64,000 nucleotides of DNA from Kordiimonas pumila (GTDB taxonomy: Bacteria > Pseudomonadota > Alphaproteobacteria > Sphingomonadales > Kordiimonadaceae). Made by a program: the position numbers and the translations under genes. The stretch is taken from assembly GCF_015240255.1 (NCBI RefSeq), contig NZ_CP061205.1:1199501-1263500 (forward strand), in the 5' to 3' direction. Below the pieces are notes generated by a model. The model made no database searches. It had not been told where the DNA came from and saw only the letters and a program-made list of their open reading frames with translations. Shown here in pieces: positions 18,660 to 27,380 of this stretch (positions are counted from its first letter, which is position 1; each line of letters opens with the position of its first letter).

Positions 18660-19097
18660 ATGACGACTGCACCAGTGCTTTCCGGGCTTAACAGCCTGAG
18701 CTTTACCGAGGGCGATGGCCCTGTACAGATCGATAGTAATGTTATTTTTACCGACCCTGAAGGCGACTTTGATGGAAGTGTCCTGACCGTCGCAGGCACG
18801 CTAGCGGGCGATGAATTATCGATCCTCAATGTAGGAACAAATGCGGGTGAGATTGGCTTTAACGGCACCACCGTAACCTATGGCGGAATAACCATTGGTA
18901 CCGCATCCGGCGGCGCAGACGGCGCCAACCTTGTGATTACACTGAATGCTAATGCAAGCACGGCCGCGGTTGAGGCCTTGATGGAAAACGTCACCTTCGA
19001 TGCACCGGGTGACAACCCAACAGCCGGTGACCGCGACATCAGCTTCGATAGGGGATATCAACGCGGGCAACCTCGTTTATACGCCAGGGGCGAATGA
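18660..19097 (+). pseudogene. Truncated adhesin, N-terminal fragment (cadherin-like/RTX-type repeat)
   Basis: The ATG at 18660 has a good ribosome site (AAGGGG, spacing 6). About 127 residues are rich in Gly, Asp, Thr and Asn and resemble the first domain of large cadherin-like or RTX-type adhesins (PVLSGL...FTEGDGP, DPEGD, VTFDAPGDNP, DRDISF). No signal peptide is seen, as is usual for type I secreted adhesins. After DRDISF (about 19046) the homology jumps to another frame, and the remaining residues to 19097 read as nonsense. The family is normally thousands of residues long, so this is a fragment. The repeat piece just downstream is in a different frame and belongs to the same family. Confidence 0.75.
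19049..19067 (+). repeat. 19-base direct repeat, copy 1, at a coding junction
   Basis: The bases TAGGGGATATCAACGCGGG occur here and again at 19394-19412, exactly 345 bases (115 codons) apart. They encode the GDINAG motif of the adhesin repeat. This copy sits where the first adhesin fragment switches frame. Confidence 0.9.
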
Positions 19098-19393
19098 TTT
19101 TGGCGACGACCTGCTAACGTTCACGTTCAGCGTGAATGATGGTACTGACTTTGCAGCCGCACCAAGCACACTAGATGTTACGGTTACAGCAGCCAGTGAT
19201 GCGCCGACGGCAGCCAATGCTGACATCACGATCGCTGAGGATGCCGCCCGCGTCTTGACCGCTGCAGATTTCAACTTCGCGGATGTGGACACAGGCGATA
19301 GTCTTGCGTCCGTCCGGATTGATACCTTAACAGTGACAAGTGGTACCTTCCAGCTTTCGGGCGCTGATGTCAGTGCAAATGACGTCATTACGG

Positions 19394-19412
19394 TAGGGGA
19401 TATCAACGCGGG
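19394..19412 (+). repeat. 19-base direct repeat, copy 2, at the adhesin/glycosyltransferase junction
   Basis: This is an identical copy of the 19-base sequence at 19049-19067. The glycosyltransferase-like coding sequence starts within about three bases of its end. The two copies therefore mark both ends of the adhesin repeat segment. Confidence 0.9.
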
Positions 19413-19414
19413 TA

Positions 19415-19738
19415 AGGAAATCGGATACTTTTAAAACAGTAATCCCGTCAAAAATTTTTGAAGCTGCAGCAATGAATAAGCCCATATTGCTTGGGGTTGA
19501 CGGGCAGGCGCGGGAAATAATTGAGCACTATGCAGCAGGTATTTATTTTGAACCTGAAAATGAGAAGGCCTTGATCGAAGCCATACAAGCCCTGAGAAAT
19601 GACGAAGCGCTTCAAATAAGCTTGGGAAAAGCAGGCACGGATTTGGCGAAAGCATTTGACAGGAAAACTCTGGCCAATAAGATGGCGCAAATTTTAGTTG
19701 ATTTTTACCAGTCTAAATTTTCAGCCCGGGAAAAATAA
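19415..19738 (+). pseudogene. Glycosyltransferase family 4, C-terminal fragment (5' part missing)
   Basis: From about 19415 the frame reads RKSDTFKTVIPSKIFE, then AAAMNKPILLGVDG, QAREIIEHY and AAGIYFEPEN. This is the donor-binding C-terminal region of a GT4 glycosyltransferase of the WbuB type. About 107 residues remain of a normal length near 400, and everything upstream has been replaced by adhesin sequence in another frame. An internal ATG at 19472 opens a frame but cuts inside the conserved domain. The stop at 19736-19738 overlaps the wecB ATG by one base (TAATG), so the intact ancestor was translationally coupled to wecB in a polysaccharide operon. Either a real deletion or an assembly join is possible. 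Confidence 0.8.
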
Positions 19739-20859
19739 TGAAAATCCTGCAAATTTTTGGAACGCGGCCTGAGGCGATCAAAATGGCGCCTGTTGTGCAT
19801 GCGCTGGAAGCTGACCCAGCTATTGATAACCGCGTGTGCATTACAGCACAGCATAGGGATATGCTCGATCAGGTACTGGGGTTCTTTGATGTTCGGGTTG
19901 ATCATGATTTGAACGTGATGAAAGAGGCGCAAGGCTTAGCGGACGTTACCGCACGTATATTAACCGGCCTTACCGCAGTTTTAGAGGCTGAAAAGCCTGA
20001 TATGGTGCTTGTGCACGGCGATACCAATACCACAATGTCAGCGTCCTTGGCTGCTTACTATCAGAAAATCCCCATCGGCCATGTAGAAGCGGGCCTCAGG
20101 ACCCATAATCTTTATTCCCCGTGGCCCGAGGAAGCAAACAGGCTGATTACCGATAACTTATCCAGCCTTTGTTTTGCGCCGACAGAAGGGTCGCGCCGTA
20201 ATTTGCTGCGCGAAAGCATTAGCGACAGTAAAATTACAGTAACGGGCAACACGGTGATTGATGCGCTTTTTATGGCGCGTGATCGCATTCTTGGTAATGC
20301 AGAAACCGTCAAGGCCTTTGAGGCGCAGTTCTCTTTCCTCAACCCTGAGAAAAAACTAGTCTTGGTGACAGGCCACCGGCGTGAAAGCTTTGGTAAGGGC
20401 TTTGAGAATATGTGCACAGCCCTTGCAGCCCTTGCTGAGCGGGCTGATACAGAAATTCTCTATCCCGTGCATTTGAACCCAAATGTAAAAGGCCCTGTAC
20501 ACAAGGCACTTGGTGGCAGTGCCAATGTACACTTGATTAGCCCGCAAGATTACCCGGCCTTTGTCTATCTTATGAACCGCAGCCATATTATTTTGACGGA
20601 TTCTGGCGGCGTGCAGGAAGAGGCGCCCTCGCTTGGCAAGCCTGTGCTGGTGATGCGGGATACGACCGAGCGCCCCGAGGCGGTGGACGCCGGCACCGTG
20701 AAACTTGTCGGTACTGATACAGATGTGATTGTTCATGAAGCATCCCGCTTGCTCGATGATGCCACACACTATAAAACCATGTCAGAAGCCCATAACCCTT
20801 ACGGGGACGGAACGGCTGCAAAACAAATTCTGGAGGCCATAAAGCGTGCAACCTTTTAA
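19738..20859 (+). CDS. wecB: UDP-N-acetylglucosamine 2-epimerase (non-hydrolysing)
   Basis: This cytoplasmic enzyme of 373 residues interconverts UDP-GlcNAc and UDP-ManNAc. The N-terminus [18 protein letters not shown] is the family signature. Also visible are [40 protein letters not shown], the GHRRE motif, and [29 protein letters not shown] near the C-terminus, all typical and at the expected spacing. Length is normal. The start overlaps the preceding glycosyltransferase stop by one base, and the end overlaps the next gene by 14 bases. With wecC it makes UDP-ManNAc uronic acid for a surface polysaccharide. Confidence 0.96.
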   Translation: MKILQIFGTRPEAIKMAPVVHALEADPAIDNRVCITAQHRDMLDQVLGFFDVRVDHDLNVMKEAQGLADVTARILTGLTAVLEAEKPDMVLVHGDTNTTMSASLAAYYQKIPIGHVEAGLRTHNLYSPWPEEANRLITDNLSSLCFAPTEGSRRNLLRESISDSKITVTGNTVIDALFMARDRILGNAETVKAFEAQFSFLNPEKKLVLVTGHRRESFGKGFENMCTALAALAERADTEILYPVHLNPNVKGPVHKALGGSANVHLISPQDYPAFVYLMNRSHIILTDSGGVQEEAPSLGKPVLVMRDTTERPEAVDAGTVKLVGTDTDVIVHEASRLLDDATHYKTMSEAHNPYGDGTAAKQILEAIKRATF

Positions 20860-22084
20860 AAGTTTATGTGTGATAGGCCTTGGTTATATTGGCCTGCCAA
20901 CGGCTGCGGTATTTGCCAAAACCGGCCTCAAGGTGACAGGCGTTGACGTTAGCGAAAAAGCTGTCAAATCTATCAATAGTGGCAAAGCCCATATTGTTGA
21001 GGTTGATCTGGACGGTCTTCTTCAAGGTGTGGTGGCAAACGGCAGCTTGAAAGCACAAACAGTACCTGCAGAAGCTGATGCCTTTATCATTGCAGTGCCA
21101 ACGCCGTTTATGGATGGGCACGTGCCTGATCTTACGTATGTTGAGGCGGCTACGCGGTCGATTGCCCCCTTTGTGCGGGAGGGCAACTTGATTGTGCTTG
21201 AATCGACCATTCCGCCGGGCGCAACCGACAAGATGGTGGCATGGCTTGAGGAAGAGCGCCCTGATCTTGCGGTAGCAGGTGGTGCGGGCAAAGCTTACTT
21301 CGCAGCCCACTGCCCAGAGCGGGTTCTGCCGGGCCGGGTGCTGATCGAGCTTGTGCAAAATGACCGTATTATCGGCGGTATAACCGATGAGTGTGCAGAG
21401 CGTGCTCAGGCGCTTTACGAGCTGTTTGTAAACGGTGATTGTTACCTGACAAACGCCCGCACGGCAGAAATGGCAAAGCTTTCTGAGAATGCGTTCCGCG
21501 ACGTGAACATTGCCTTTGCGAACGAGTTATCAATCATTGCAGACAAGCTTGATATTGATGTATGGGAACTAATTGCACTTGCGAACAAGCACCCACGTGT
21601 GAACATCCTGCAGCCCGGCCCCGGTGTGGGTGGCCACTGTATTGCGGTTGATCCGTGGTTCATTGTCGATGCTGTACCAAATGAGGCGCGACTTATCCGC
21701 ACTGCACGCGAGGTAAACGACAGTAAGCCGCTTGTGATAATCGATAAGGTCAAGCGCGCGGTTAGCCGGTTTAAAAGCCCAACCGTTGCTTTTATGGGCC
21801 TCGCCTTCAAGGCGGATATTGATGACCTCAGGTCAAGCCCGGCGCTTGATATTACGGTACAGCTTGCTGGTGAGCTTGACTGTACCATGTTGGCGGTTGA
21901 GCCAAATATCAGCGAGCTACCCGCAAGTCTGGCGGGCCTGCCCATTACCCTAACAGACACACTTGAAGCCGTTGAGAGGGCAGACATTCTTGTGCTACTA
22001 GTGGACCATAAGCCTTTCAAGCGCTTGCCACCTAATAAACGCGCCGAAAAAATCATCATCGATACTAGAGGGATTTGGGGCTAA
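20846..22084 (+). CDS. wecC: UDP-N-acetyl-D-mannosamine dehydrogenase
   Basis: A nucleotide-sugar dehydrogenase of 412 residues that oxidises UDP-ManNAc twice with NAD to UDP-ManNAcA. The Rossmann GxGxxG ([12 protein letters not shown]) is at the N-terminus. PERVLPG, the [21 protein letters not shown] helix, [13 protein letters not shown] and [16 protein letters not shown] with the conserved Lys are all present. In this family the catalytic Cys lies in the GGHC motif, which is intact. The GTG start at 20846 with TGGAGG about 9 bases upstream is favoured, and it overlaps wecB by 14 bases. UDP-Glc 6-dehydrogenase is less likely given the pairing with wecB. Confidence 0.94.
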   Translation: MQPFKSLCVIGLGYIGLPTAAVFAKTGLKVTGVDVSEKAVKSINSGKAHIVEVDLDGLLQGVVANGSLKAQTVPAEADAFIIAVPTPFMDGHVPDLTYVEAATRSIAPFVREGNLIVLESTIPPGATDKMVAWLEEERPDLAVAGGAGKAYFAAHCPERVLPGRVLIELVQNDRIIGGITDECAERAQALYELFVNGDCYLTNARTAEMAKLSENAFRDVNIAFANELSIIADKLDIDVWELIALANKHPRVNILQPGPGVGGHCIAVDPWFIVDAVPNEARLIRTAREVNDSKPLVIIDKVKRAVSRFKSPTVAFMGLAFKADIDDLRSSPALDITVQLAGELDCTMLAVEPNISELPASLAGLPITLTDTLEAVERADILVLLVDHKPFKRLPPNKRAEKIIIDTRGIWG

Positions 22085-22228
22085 CGAGTGATTATACTGT
22101 AGGGCTCAATTTCTGTGATAAGGAACACAGGGTGTGCCTGAATTTAATGGTAATTGACGCACTGTTTATCTATAATCACTTGTGCGATATTATGATAATT
22201 CGACAGATAGAGTTTTAGGGACCTTTTC

Positions 22229-23242
22229 ATGAGCCTTATCATTGCATACCTTGGTATTATGACTGTGCTTCTTATCGCGCTGAACGCACGGTATTTTGGC
22301 GAGCTTTTAGGGATTATGGATGATCCTAAAAATGAAGCGCACAAAAGCCATAAATTACCAACACCGCTTGTGGGTGCATTGATGGTTGGCTCTCTGGCGA
22401 TTTTTATGCTTCTTAACAACTATCTCTTTGATGCAAGTTCAAGGATGGTGGGTGTGAGTGTGTGCACTATTTTGGCCGGTGTTCTTGGCCTTGTGGATGA
22501 TAAATTGCAACTTAGCTGGCAGATACGCCTTTTGGCCATTGCGGCGATTTCTGCTCTATTAGTCTTTTGGGTTCCTGAGCTGCGTCTGGATCAGCTTATT
22601 TGGTCTTTTGGGTTTACAACTACGCTGGGCCCGGTTTTTGGCAGTATCTTTACAATTATATGCCTGATGACCTTGGTGATTGCCTTCAACATGATGGACG
22701 GCTTCAACGGCGGCGTTATTGGCATGAGCCTTATCCTGTTTCTTATTATGGCGCTGGTTGCAACAAATCCGCACCGGCAAGCGATTTGTCTCTTTCTGGC
22801 GTCTGCATTAGGCGTGATGTTTGTGTACAATATGAAGGGTGAGTTTTTCCTCGGCGACGGCGGTGCTTATGCGCTTGGTCTGCTCGTTGGGTCTGTTGCA
22901 ATTCTGACCTACAATGTTGGGGCTAACATCACTATTTATGCTGACACAATTTTTGTGTGGCTGGCGCTACCAACGCTAGATTGTTTGCGGGTTGTTATTT
23001 CGCGCAAGATTAGTAAGGCCAGCCCTTTTTATGCAGGGCGAGATCACTTGCATCATATGCTGATGGCGGCGAGCGGACCAAAGCGCACGTTGCTGGTTTT
23101 TTGTCTCGTTATTACTACCTTTTCAGCCCTTTCCCTATTTGCAGGCCAGTATACATATTTGGTCTTTTTAGCAGAAGTGGCGGCGTTGGCTTTACTTGCT
23201 ATCAGCTCCAGAAAGTATAAACGAAATAAAGTTGCTGCTTAG
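22229..23242 (+). CDS. Undecaprenyl-phosphate sugar-1-phosphate transferase, WecA/MraY family
   Basis: An integral membrane enzyme of 337 residues with about ten hydrophobic segments. It transfers a sugar-1-phosphate from a UDP-sugar to undecaprenyl phosphate, the first step in making a lipid-linked glycan. The family motifs are present: LGLVDDKLQLSW, FNMMDGFNGG, FFLGDGGAYALG and a histidine cluster GRDHLHHML. The histidine cluster and the context after wecB and wecC favour a WecA-type GlcNAc-1-P transferase over MraY. The ATG has AGGGA about 9 bases upstream. It is 144 bases after wecC and in the same direction. Confidence 0.88.
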   Translation: MSLIIAYLGIMTVLLIALNARYFGELLGIMDDPKNEAHKSHKLPTPLVGALMVGSLAIFMLLNNYLFDASSRMVGVSVCTILAGVLGLVDDKLQLSWQIRLLAIAAISALLVFWVPELRLDQLIWSFGFTTTLGPVFGSIFTIICLMTLVIAFNMMDGFNGGVIGMSLILFLIMALVATNPHRQAICLFLASALGVMFVYNMKGEFFLGDGGAYALGLLVGSVAILTYNVGANITIYADTIFVWLALPTLDCLRVVISRKISKASPFYAGRDHLHHMLMAASGPKRTLLVFCLVITTFSALSLFAGQYTYLVFLAEVAALALLAISSRKYKRNKVAA

Positions 23243-23545
23243 CCTGCTTTCTTGCCCCTAACGGATAATACTTTTTGCAAAGGTGACGCTGGTAGGCTTT
23301 TTGACCGGCCTCTGCTTTGAAGGTACTTATTGGTAAAGGCAGGGTGCAGCGCTTCTAGTGGCCGCCCCCGCCAAAACAAGCAATTTCATTCTGTGCTCTC
23401 TGAAATGGCGTTAATATTTTATTGTTATATATAAATAGTTGACATGTAATATAATTATAAGTAACAAATACTTTAAGCTTAAAACACTTGGCTTGCTGCT
23501 TTGACTCAAAAGTGGCCTGCCCTGAGTTTAAGATGGGAGGAAATA
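23243..23545. other. Intergenic region before the amidohydrolase
   Basis: No gene was found. The second half (about 23410-23480) is strongly AT-rich and contains TTGACA at 23439-23444, followed by TATAAT-like bases at suboptimal spacing. It probably holds the promoter for the amidohydrolase/TonB-receptor group, but no exact -35/-10 pair can be assigned. A GGAGG-type ribosome site at 23535-23541 belongs to the next gene. Confidence 0.45.
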
Positions 23546-24946
23546 ATGATAAAATCTTTTGTTGCGGCGGGTCTTGCGCTTTTACTTTTGGTGGCGGCTT
23601 CAGCAGCGGACAGTAAGGACAACCTTGGCCGCCCTGATCCTGAAAAAATGAGAGCAGCTATTGCCAAAATGGCAGGCAAGGAAACAGCTACTGTTATTTA
23701 CACAAATGTCAAAATGGCTGATGGTAAATCAGACGCCTTGCAAACTGATCTAGCAATTGTAGTGGAAGGCGAGAAGATCGCCCGTATTGCTTCGATGTCT
23801 GACCTTGCCTCACTGAAGGTGGATGGTGCTTCTGTCGTGGATGCAGGCAACTGGTATTTAACACCGGGCCTGATTGATACACATGTTCATCTCGCAACCC
23901 TGCCTGCTGCTGATATCGCTGCCGCATATCTAAAGCGCTTTATCTATTCTGGTGTAACCACAGTGCGCGACATGGCGGGGGATGTTCGCTCGCTAGCAGA
24001 TCTGTCGCGGGCCTCGCTTATTAATGAAATTCCGTCGCCTGATATAAAATATTCGTCGCTTATGGCGGGGCCTTCTTTTTTTAAAGACCCAAGAACTTTT
24101 GCCTCAGGGCTTGGTGAAACCCCCGGCGAAATACCGTGGATGAATGGTATCACTGAAGAGACAGACCTGAAAATTGCGGTTGCAGAAGCGCGGGGCACAG
24201 GGGCGTCAGGTGTGAAGATTTATGCAAACTTACCCGGCAGTCTTGTGCGCAGTATCATGAAGGAAGCAAAGCGGCAAAACATCCCTGTGTGGACACATGC
24301 GCAGGTTTTCCCTGCAACGCCGTTTGATTCAGTTGAAGGTGGTGCAGTCGCTGTTTCTCATGTTTGCATGGTTGCGCAGTATGCTGCAAAGCCGGGTGCT
24401 GCATACCATGACAAGCGGCCTGATATTACAGCTATTAAGGCTGATAACCCTGTGATCTTGAAATACATCAAAGCCTTGCAAAAGGCAGGTACAGTCTTTG
24501 ATGCAACCCTGTTTGTGTATCCGCCAGCGAGTGATGACATGGAGCCAAGCACATGTTCCCGCGAGTTTGCAGGGGAACTGGTGAAGGCTTTTGTGGCGGC
24601 TGGTGTGCCTGTTTCTGCAGGTACGGACGGTGTATCCAAGGCAAATGACCCGTACCCTGCTTTGAATATGGAGCTTGATAATCTCGCCCTATATGCAGGG
24701 CTGACGCCAGCCGAAGTTATTAAAGCTGCAACCATTAACGGCGCCAAAGCAACGGGCGTTGATGCAGAAGTTGGCACTATTGAAGTTGGCAAATTGGCAA
24801 ACTTTGCTTTCTTTGAAGCGAACCCGCTCGAAGATGTAAAGAATTTTCGCAGCGTTGCGCTCACTGTTAAGCGCGGTAAAAAATTCTACCGTGCAGATTA
24901 CAAGCATCAGGGCATTCCGGCAATGCCGTGGCCTGAAGTGGATTAG
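23546..24946 (+). CDS. Exported amidohydrolase (metal-dependent, imidazolonepropionase/prolidase-like)
   Basis: A protein of 466 residues with an N-terminal signal peptide (IKSFVAAGLALLLLVAASAAD), so it acts in the periplasm or outside. The amidohydrolase barrel is complete: LTPGLIDTHVHL (HxH metal ligands), GVKIYANL with a candidate metal-bridging lysine, WTHAQ and VSHV histidines, and AGTDGVSK with the catalytic Asp. It ends in the usual beta-sandwich (GTIEVGKLANFAFFEANPLEDV). Relatives hydrolyse Xaa-Pro, Xaa-Lys/Arg or other amide and lactam bonds; the substrate cannot be read. The ATG at 23546 follows GGGAGGAAA; an upstream TTG at 23501 would spoil the signal peptide. It lies 109 bases before a TonB receptor, suggesting breakdown of an imported peptide-like compound. 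Confidence 0.88.
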   Translation: MIKSFVAAGLALLLLVAASAADSKDNLGRPDPEKMRAAIAKMAGKETATVIYTNVKMADGKSDALQTDLAIVVEGEKIARIASMSDLASLKVDGASVVDAGNWYLTPGLIDTHVHLATLPAADIAAAYLKRFIYSGVTTVRDMAGDVRSLADLSRASLINEIPSPDIKYSSLMAGPSFFKDPRTFASGLGETPGEIPWMNGITEETDLKIAVAEARGTGASGVKIYANLPGSLVRSIMKEAKRQNIPVWTHAQVFPATPFDSVEGGAVAVSHVCMVAQYAAKPGAAYHDKRPDITAIKADNPVILKYIKALQKAGTVFDATLFVYPPASDDMEPSTCSREFAGELVKAFVAAGVPVSAGTDGVSKANDPYPALNMELDNLALYAGLTPAEVIKAATINGAKATGVDAEVGTIEVGKLANFAFFEANPLEDVKNFRSVALTVKRGKKFYRADYKHQGIPAMPWPEVD

Positions 24947-25055
24947 AAAATCATTGGTCTGTGCCGGAGCAAGGGCAGGCCTTTTGTAACTTGGTTTAAG
25001 ATACATCACATACCTGGCTGTCCAGTAAATTATAAATATTCCTAGGGAGGAAATT

Positions 25056-27254
25056 ATGAGGAAATTTAAAAGGTCGTTTGCATACTGTAGCCGAGCAAAG
25101 GTTTCGCTTATTGCGATTAGCTCTGTTGCACTGTTGGCCTCCGGTGAGGCTGTTTTTGCAGCTGGTGATAAAGGCGCAGCTGATTTCGAAGAGATAACGG
25201 TAACGGCATCAAAGCGCGGGGCGGCGACAGTACAGGATACGCCGTATAATATTTCAGCCATTGGCGCTGATACACTTAGCCAGATTAATGCTGTTGGTAT
25301 GGATGATTTTGCGCATCAGATTGCTGGCCTTAATGTTCTGGACAGTGGCCCTAGTAACAAGACAATCCAGATTCGAGGCCTTTCAGGTGCGGCGCAAGTA
25401 AGTGTATATCTTGATGAAGTACCTTTCCTGAGCAGTATCGGCGCTAATGTGCAGCAAACAGATGTTGCCCTTTATGATATGGAACGTGTTGAAGTATTAC
25501 GCGGCCCGCAAGGCACGCTGTACGGTGCTGGCTCGCAGGGCGGTACTATTCGCTATATCACCAACAAGCCAGATTCGAGCGCATTTGCAGCGTCTGTTGA
25601 GGGGGATATTGCAACCCGCTCTAGAGATGCAGGCGAAGCCCTGAGTTTGAATGCGATGGTCAATGTGCCTGTGATTGCAGACAAGTTGGCGATCCGCGCC
25701 GTTGGTTTTTACCGTGATGTAGACGGCTATGTGGATTTGCCAGAACTTGGTGCTGAAAACACAAATACGCTGGAAACAAAGGGTGGCCGCGTTCAGGTCG
25801 CTTTTGATATGAGCGATAGCACAAAGCTCAGCGGCATGATCTACCATCATAAAACCGAGGCTGGCGATTCCGGCAATGTAACGGAAGCGGGTGACAGCCG
25901 TTTGGGTACCATTAAAGAGCCATTCTTTGATGACCTGACCATGTATAACGTGACCCTTGACCATACAATTGACGCGGGTGTGTTTACGGTTACTGGCTCA
26001 TTGTTTGACCGTGAGGCGCTGTATGTGTTTGACGTATCTCAGTTTGTGCCACCGGGACAATCAGCATCGATAAACCAGAAAGGCCCTGAAAAGAACTATT
26101 CAACCGAAGCACGGTTTGCCTCGTCTTTTGATAGCCCACTGCAATTGATAGCCGGTGTGTTTTATGAGAAGCACAAGCGCGGCTCTCTCTCGCAAGGGTT
26201 TATAACCGACCCAGAGACAGGGCTTGTGCCTGAAAACGCAAGCAAGTTCTTTGATACACGCACTGACGTTGAAAACACCAATAAAGCCATTTTTGGTGAG
26301 GTCAGCTATCAGGTAAGTGATCGCTTTAACATCGTGGCCGGTGGCCGTTTGTTTGAAATGACAAGCTGGTCGCAGACAAACGAGCTTGCCACGCCGTTTG
26401 GTGTGCCGGGCGGTCTTGCTGATCCTTTATCCTATAAATCAGGTACTAAGTTTGCGGGTAAATTTCAGGCGTTCTACGAATGGTCAGACGATGTGCTGAC
26501 ATACCTGACGTTCTCACAAGGTTTCCGCCGCGGCGGACCAAACAGGCCGTCTTTGCAAACGGCGTCAGGTGCAGATGTGCCGGTTGGGTACGATCCTGAT
26601 TTTGTTGATAACTATGAGTTTGGCTGGAAAACCCAGTTTATGGATAAACAGCTTACTTTTAACGGTGCTGTTTATTACATGCAGTTCAAAGATATTCAAA
26701 CGTCGCTGCTCGATTCCAATCAGGCATTTGAATATGTAACAAACTCTGGAAAGGCTAAACTGTACGGGATTGAGCTGGAAACTGTTCTTCGCCCGGATGC
26801 ACTGGAAGGCTTTTCTGCAAGCCTGAATCTGTCTTTGGCAGACCAGACCCTTGCTGAAGATGCTGTTGACGCAGCGACAAACCCGGAAGCTGGCCGGAAA
26901 GGCGAACGCCTGCCCGATACATCACCGTTTTCAGCGGGTGCTGTGTTTGAACAGCGTTTTGAAGTTGGCGGGTATCAAGCCTCTGCTAACATGAACTTCT
27001 CCTACACCGGCAAAGCCAATACAACTTTCTCGGCAGAGCGTGTCGCAAGTGACCGCGAATGGGGTGGTTTTGTTCTGGCAAATGCCCAATTTGGCCTGCG
27101 CGGTGATAATTGGCATGCCAGCATCTATGCGAAAAACATCTTTGATAAACGCGAAGCTGTAGATTGGGTTGTTGAGACGCGCCCGGGTATTCCTGACCGG
27201 ATACTGACAACGCAGCCACGCACAATAGGCCTTACGCTCGGTTACGATTTTTAG
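25056..27254 (+). CDS. TonB-dependent outer-membrane receptor
   Basis: A protein of 732 residues with a signal peptide ending near AVFAAGD, a TonB-box-like EEITVTASKR, a plug domain (DTPYNISAIGADTL, NKTIQIRGLSG, VEVLRGPQGTLYGAGSQGGTIRY) and a 22-strand barrel ending TIGLTLGYDF with a C-terminal Phe. It imports a ligand across the outer membrane using TonB energy. The ligand is not evident; neighbours (amidohydrolase, M19-like protein, SBF symporters) suggest an amide or carboxylate organic compound rather than a siderophore (inference). AGGGAGG lies 5 bases before the ATG. A hairpin follows the stop. Confidence 0.95.
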   Translation: MRKFKRSFAYCSRAKVSLIAISSVALLASGEAVFAAGDKGAADFEEITVTASKRGAATVQDTPYNISAIGADTLSQINAVGMDDFAHQIAGLNVLDSGPSNKTIQIRGLSGAAQVSVYLDEVPFLSSIGANVQQTDVALYDMERVEVLRGPQGTLYGAGSQGGTIRYITNKPDSSAFAASVEGDIATRSRDAGEALSLNAMVNVPVIADKLAIRAVGFYRDVDGYVDLPELGAENTNTLETKGGRVQVAFDMSDSTKLSGMIYHHKTEAGDSGNVTEAGDSRLGTIKEPFFDDLTMYNVTLDHTIDAGVFTVTGSLFDREALYVFDVSQFVPPGQSASINQKGPEKNYSTEARFASSFDSPLQLIAGVFYEKHKRGSLSQGFITDPETGLVPENASKFFDTRTDVENTNKAIFGEVSYQVSDRFNIVAGGRLFEMTSWSQTNELATPFGVPGGLADPLSYKSGTKFAGKFQAFYEWSDDVLTYLTFSQGFRRGGPNRPSLQTASGADVPVGYDPDFVDNYEFGWKTQFMDKQLTFNGAVYYMQFKDIQTSLLDSNQAFEYVTNSGKAKLYGIELETVLRPDALEGFSASLNLSLADQTLAEDAVDAATNPEAGRKGERLPDTSPFSAGAVFEQRFEVGGYQASANMNFSYTGKANTTFSAERVASDREWGGFVLANAQFGLRGDNWHASIYAKNIFDKREAVDWVVETRPGIPDRILTTQPRTIGLTLGYDF

Positions 27255-27264
27255 GCTGAAATAT

Positions 27265-27289
27265 GAGGGAAGGGATATTCCTTTCCCTC
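27265..27289. terminator. Hairpin after the TonB receptor
   Basis: GAGGGAA (27265-27271) pairs with TTCCCTC (27283-27289), with a further GG/CC pair inside. It lies 10 bases after the receptor stop and is followed by AT-rich sequence but no long T-run. It is likely a terminator or attenuator ahead of the M19-like gene. Confidence 0.55.
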
Positions 27290-27380
27290 AAATATACCGG
27301 GGATAAGCAGGTTTCTGCTTTTGGGCTGCGATCAGTGCTACCACGCACATAGCCAGTTTTGAACATTGATAGGGAATGAC

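Larger units (their letters stand above)
19049..19414 (+). pseudogene. Adhesin repeat remnant, one internal unit of 115 codons
   Basis: In the frame of position 19000 the sequence reads GDINAGNLVYTPG...FTFSVNDG...NADITIAEDA...ADFNFADVD...VITVGDINAG, a complete unit of the bacterial adhesin repeat family (the FTFxVxDG and DAPT/EDA-type pattern). It has no start of its own. Upstream residues in this frame (19000-19048) are a shadow of the preceding fragment. At about 19412 the homology ends and glycosyltransferase coding begins in another frame; a stop follows at 19432-19434. The segment is bounded at both ends by the same 19-base repeat. Confidence 0.75.

Noticed and set aside
21442-22059. A 205 aa antisense frame in wecC
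   Set aside because: wecC is complete with all motifs; the antisense frame is low-complexity Ser/Ala/Arg.
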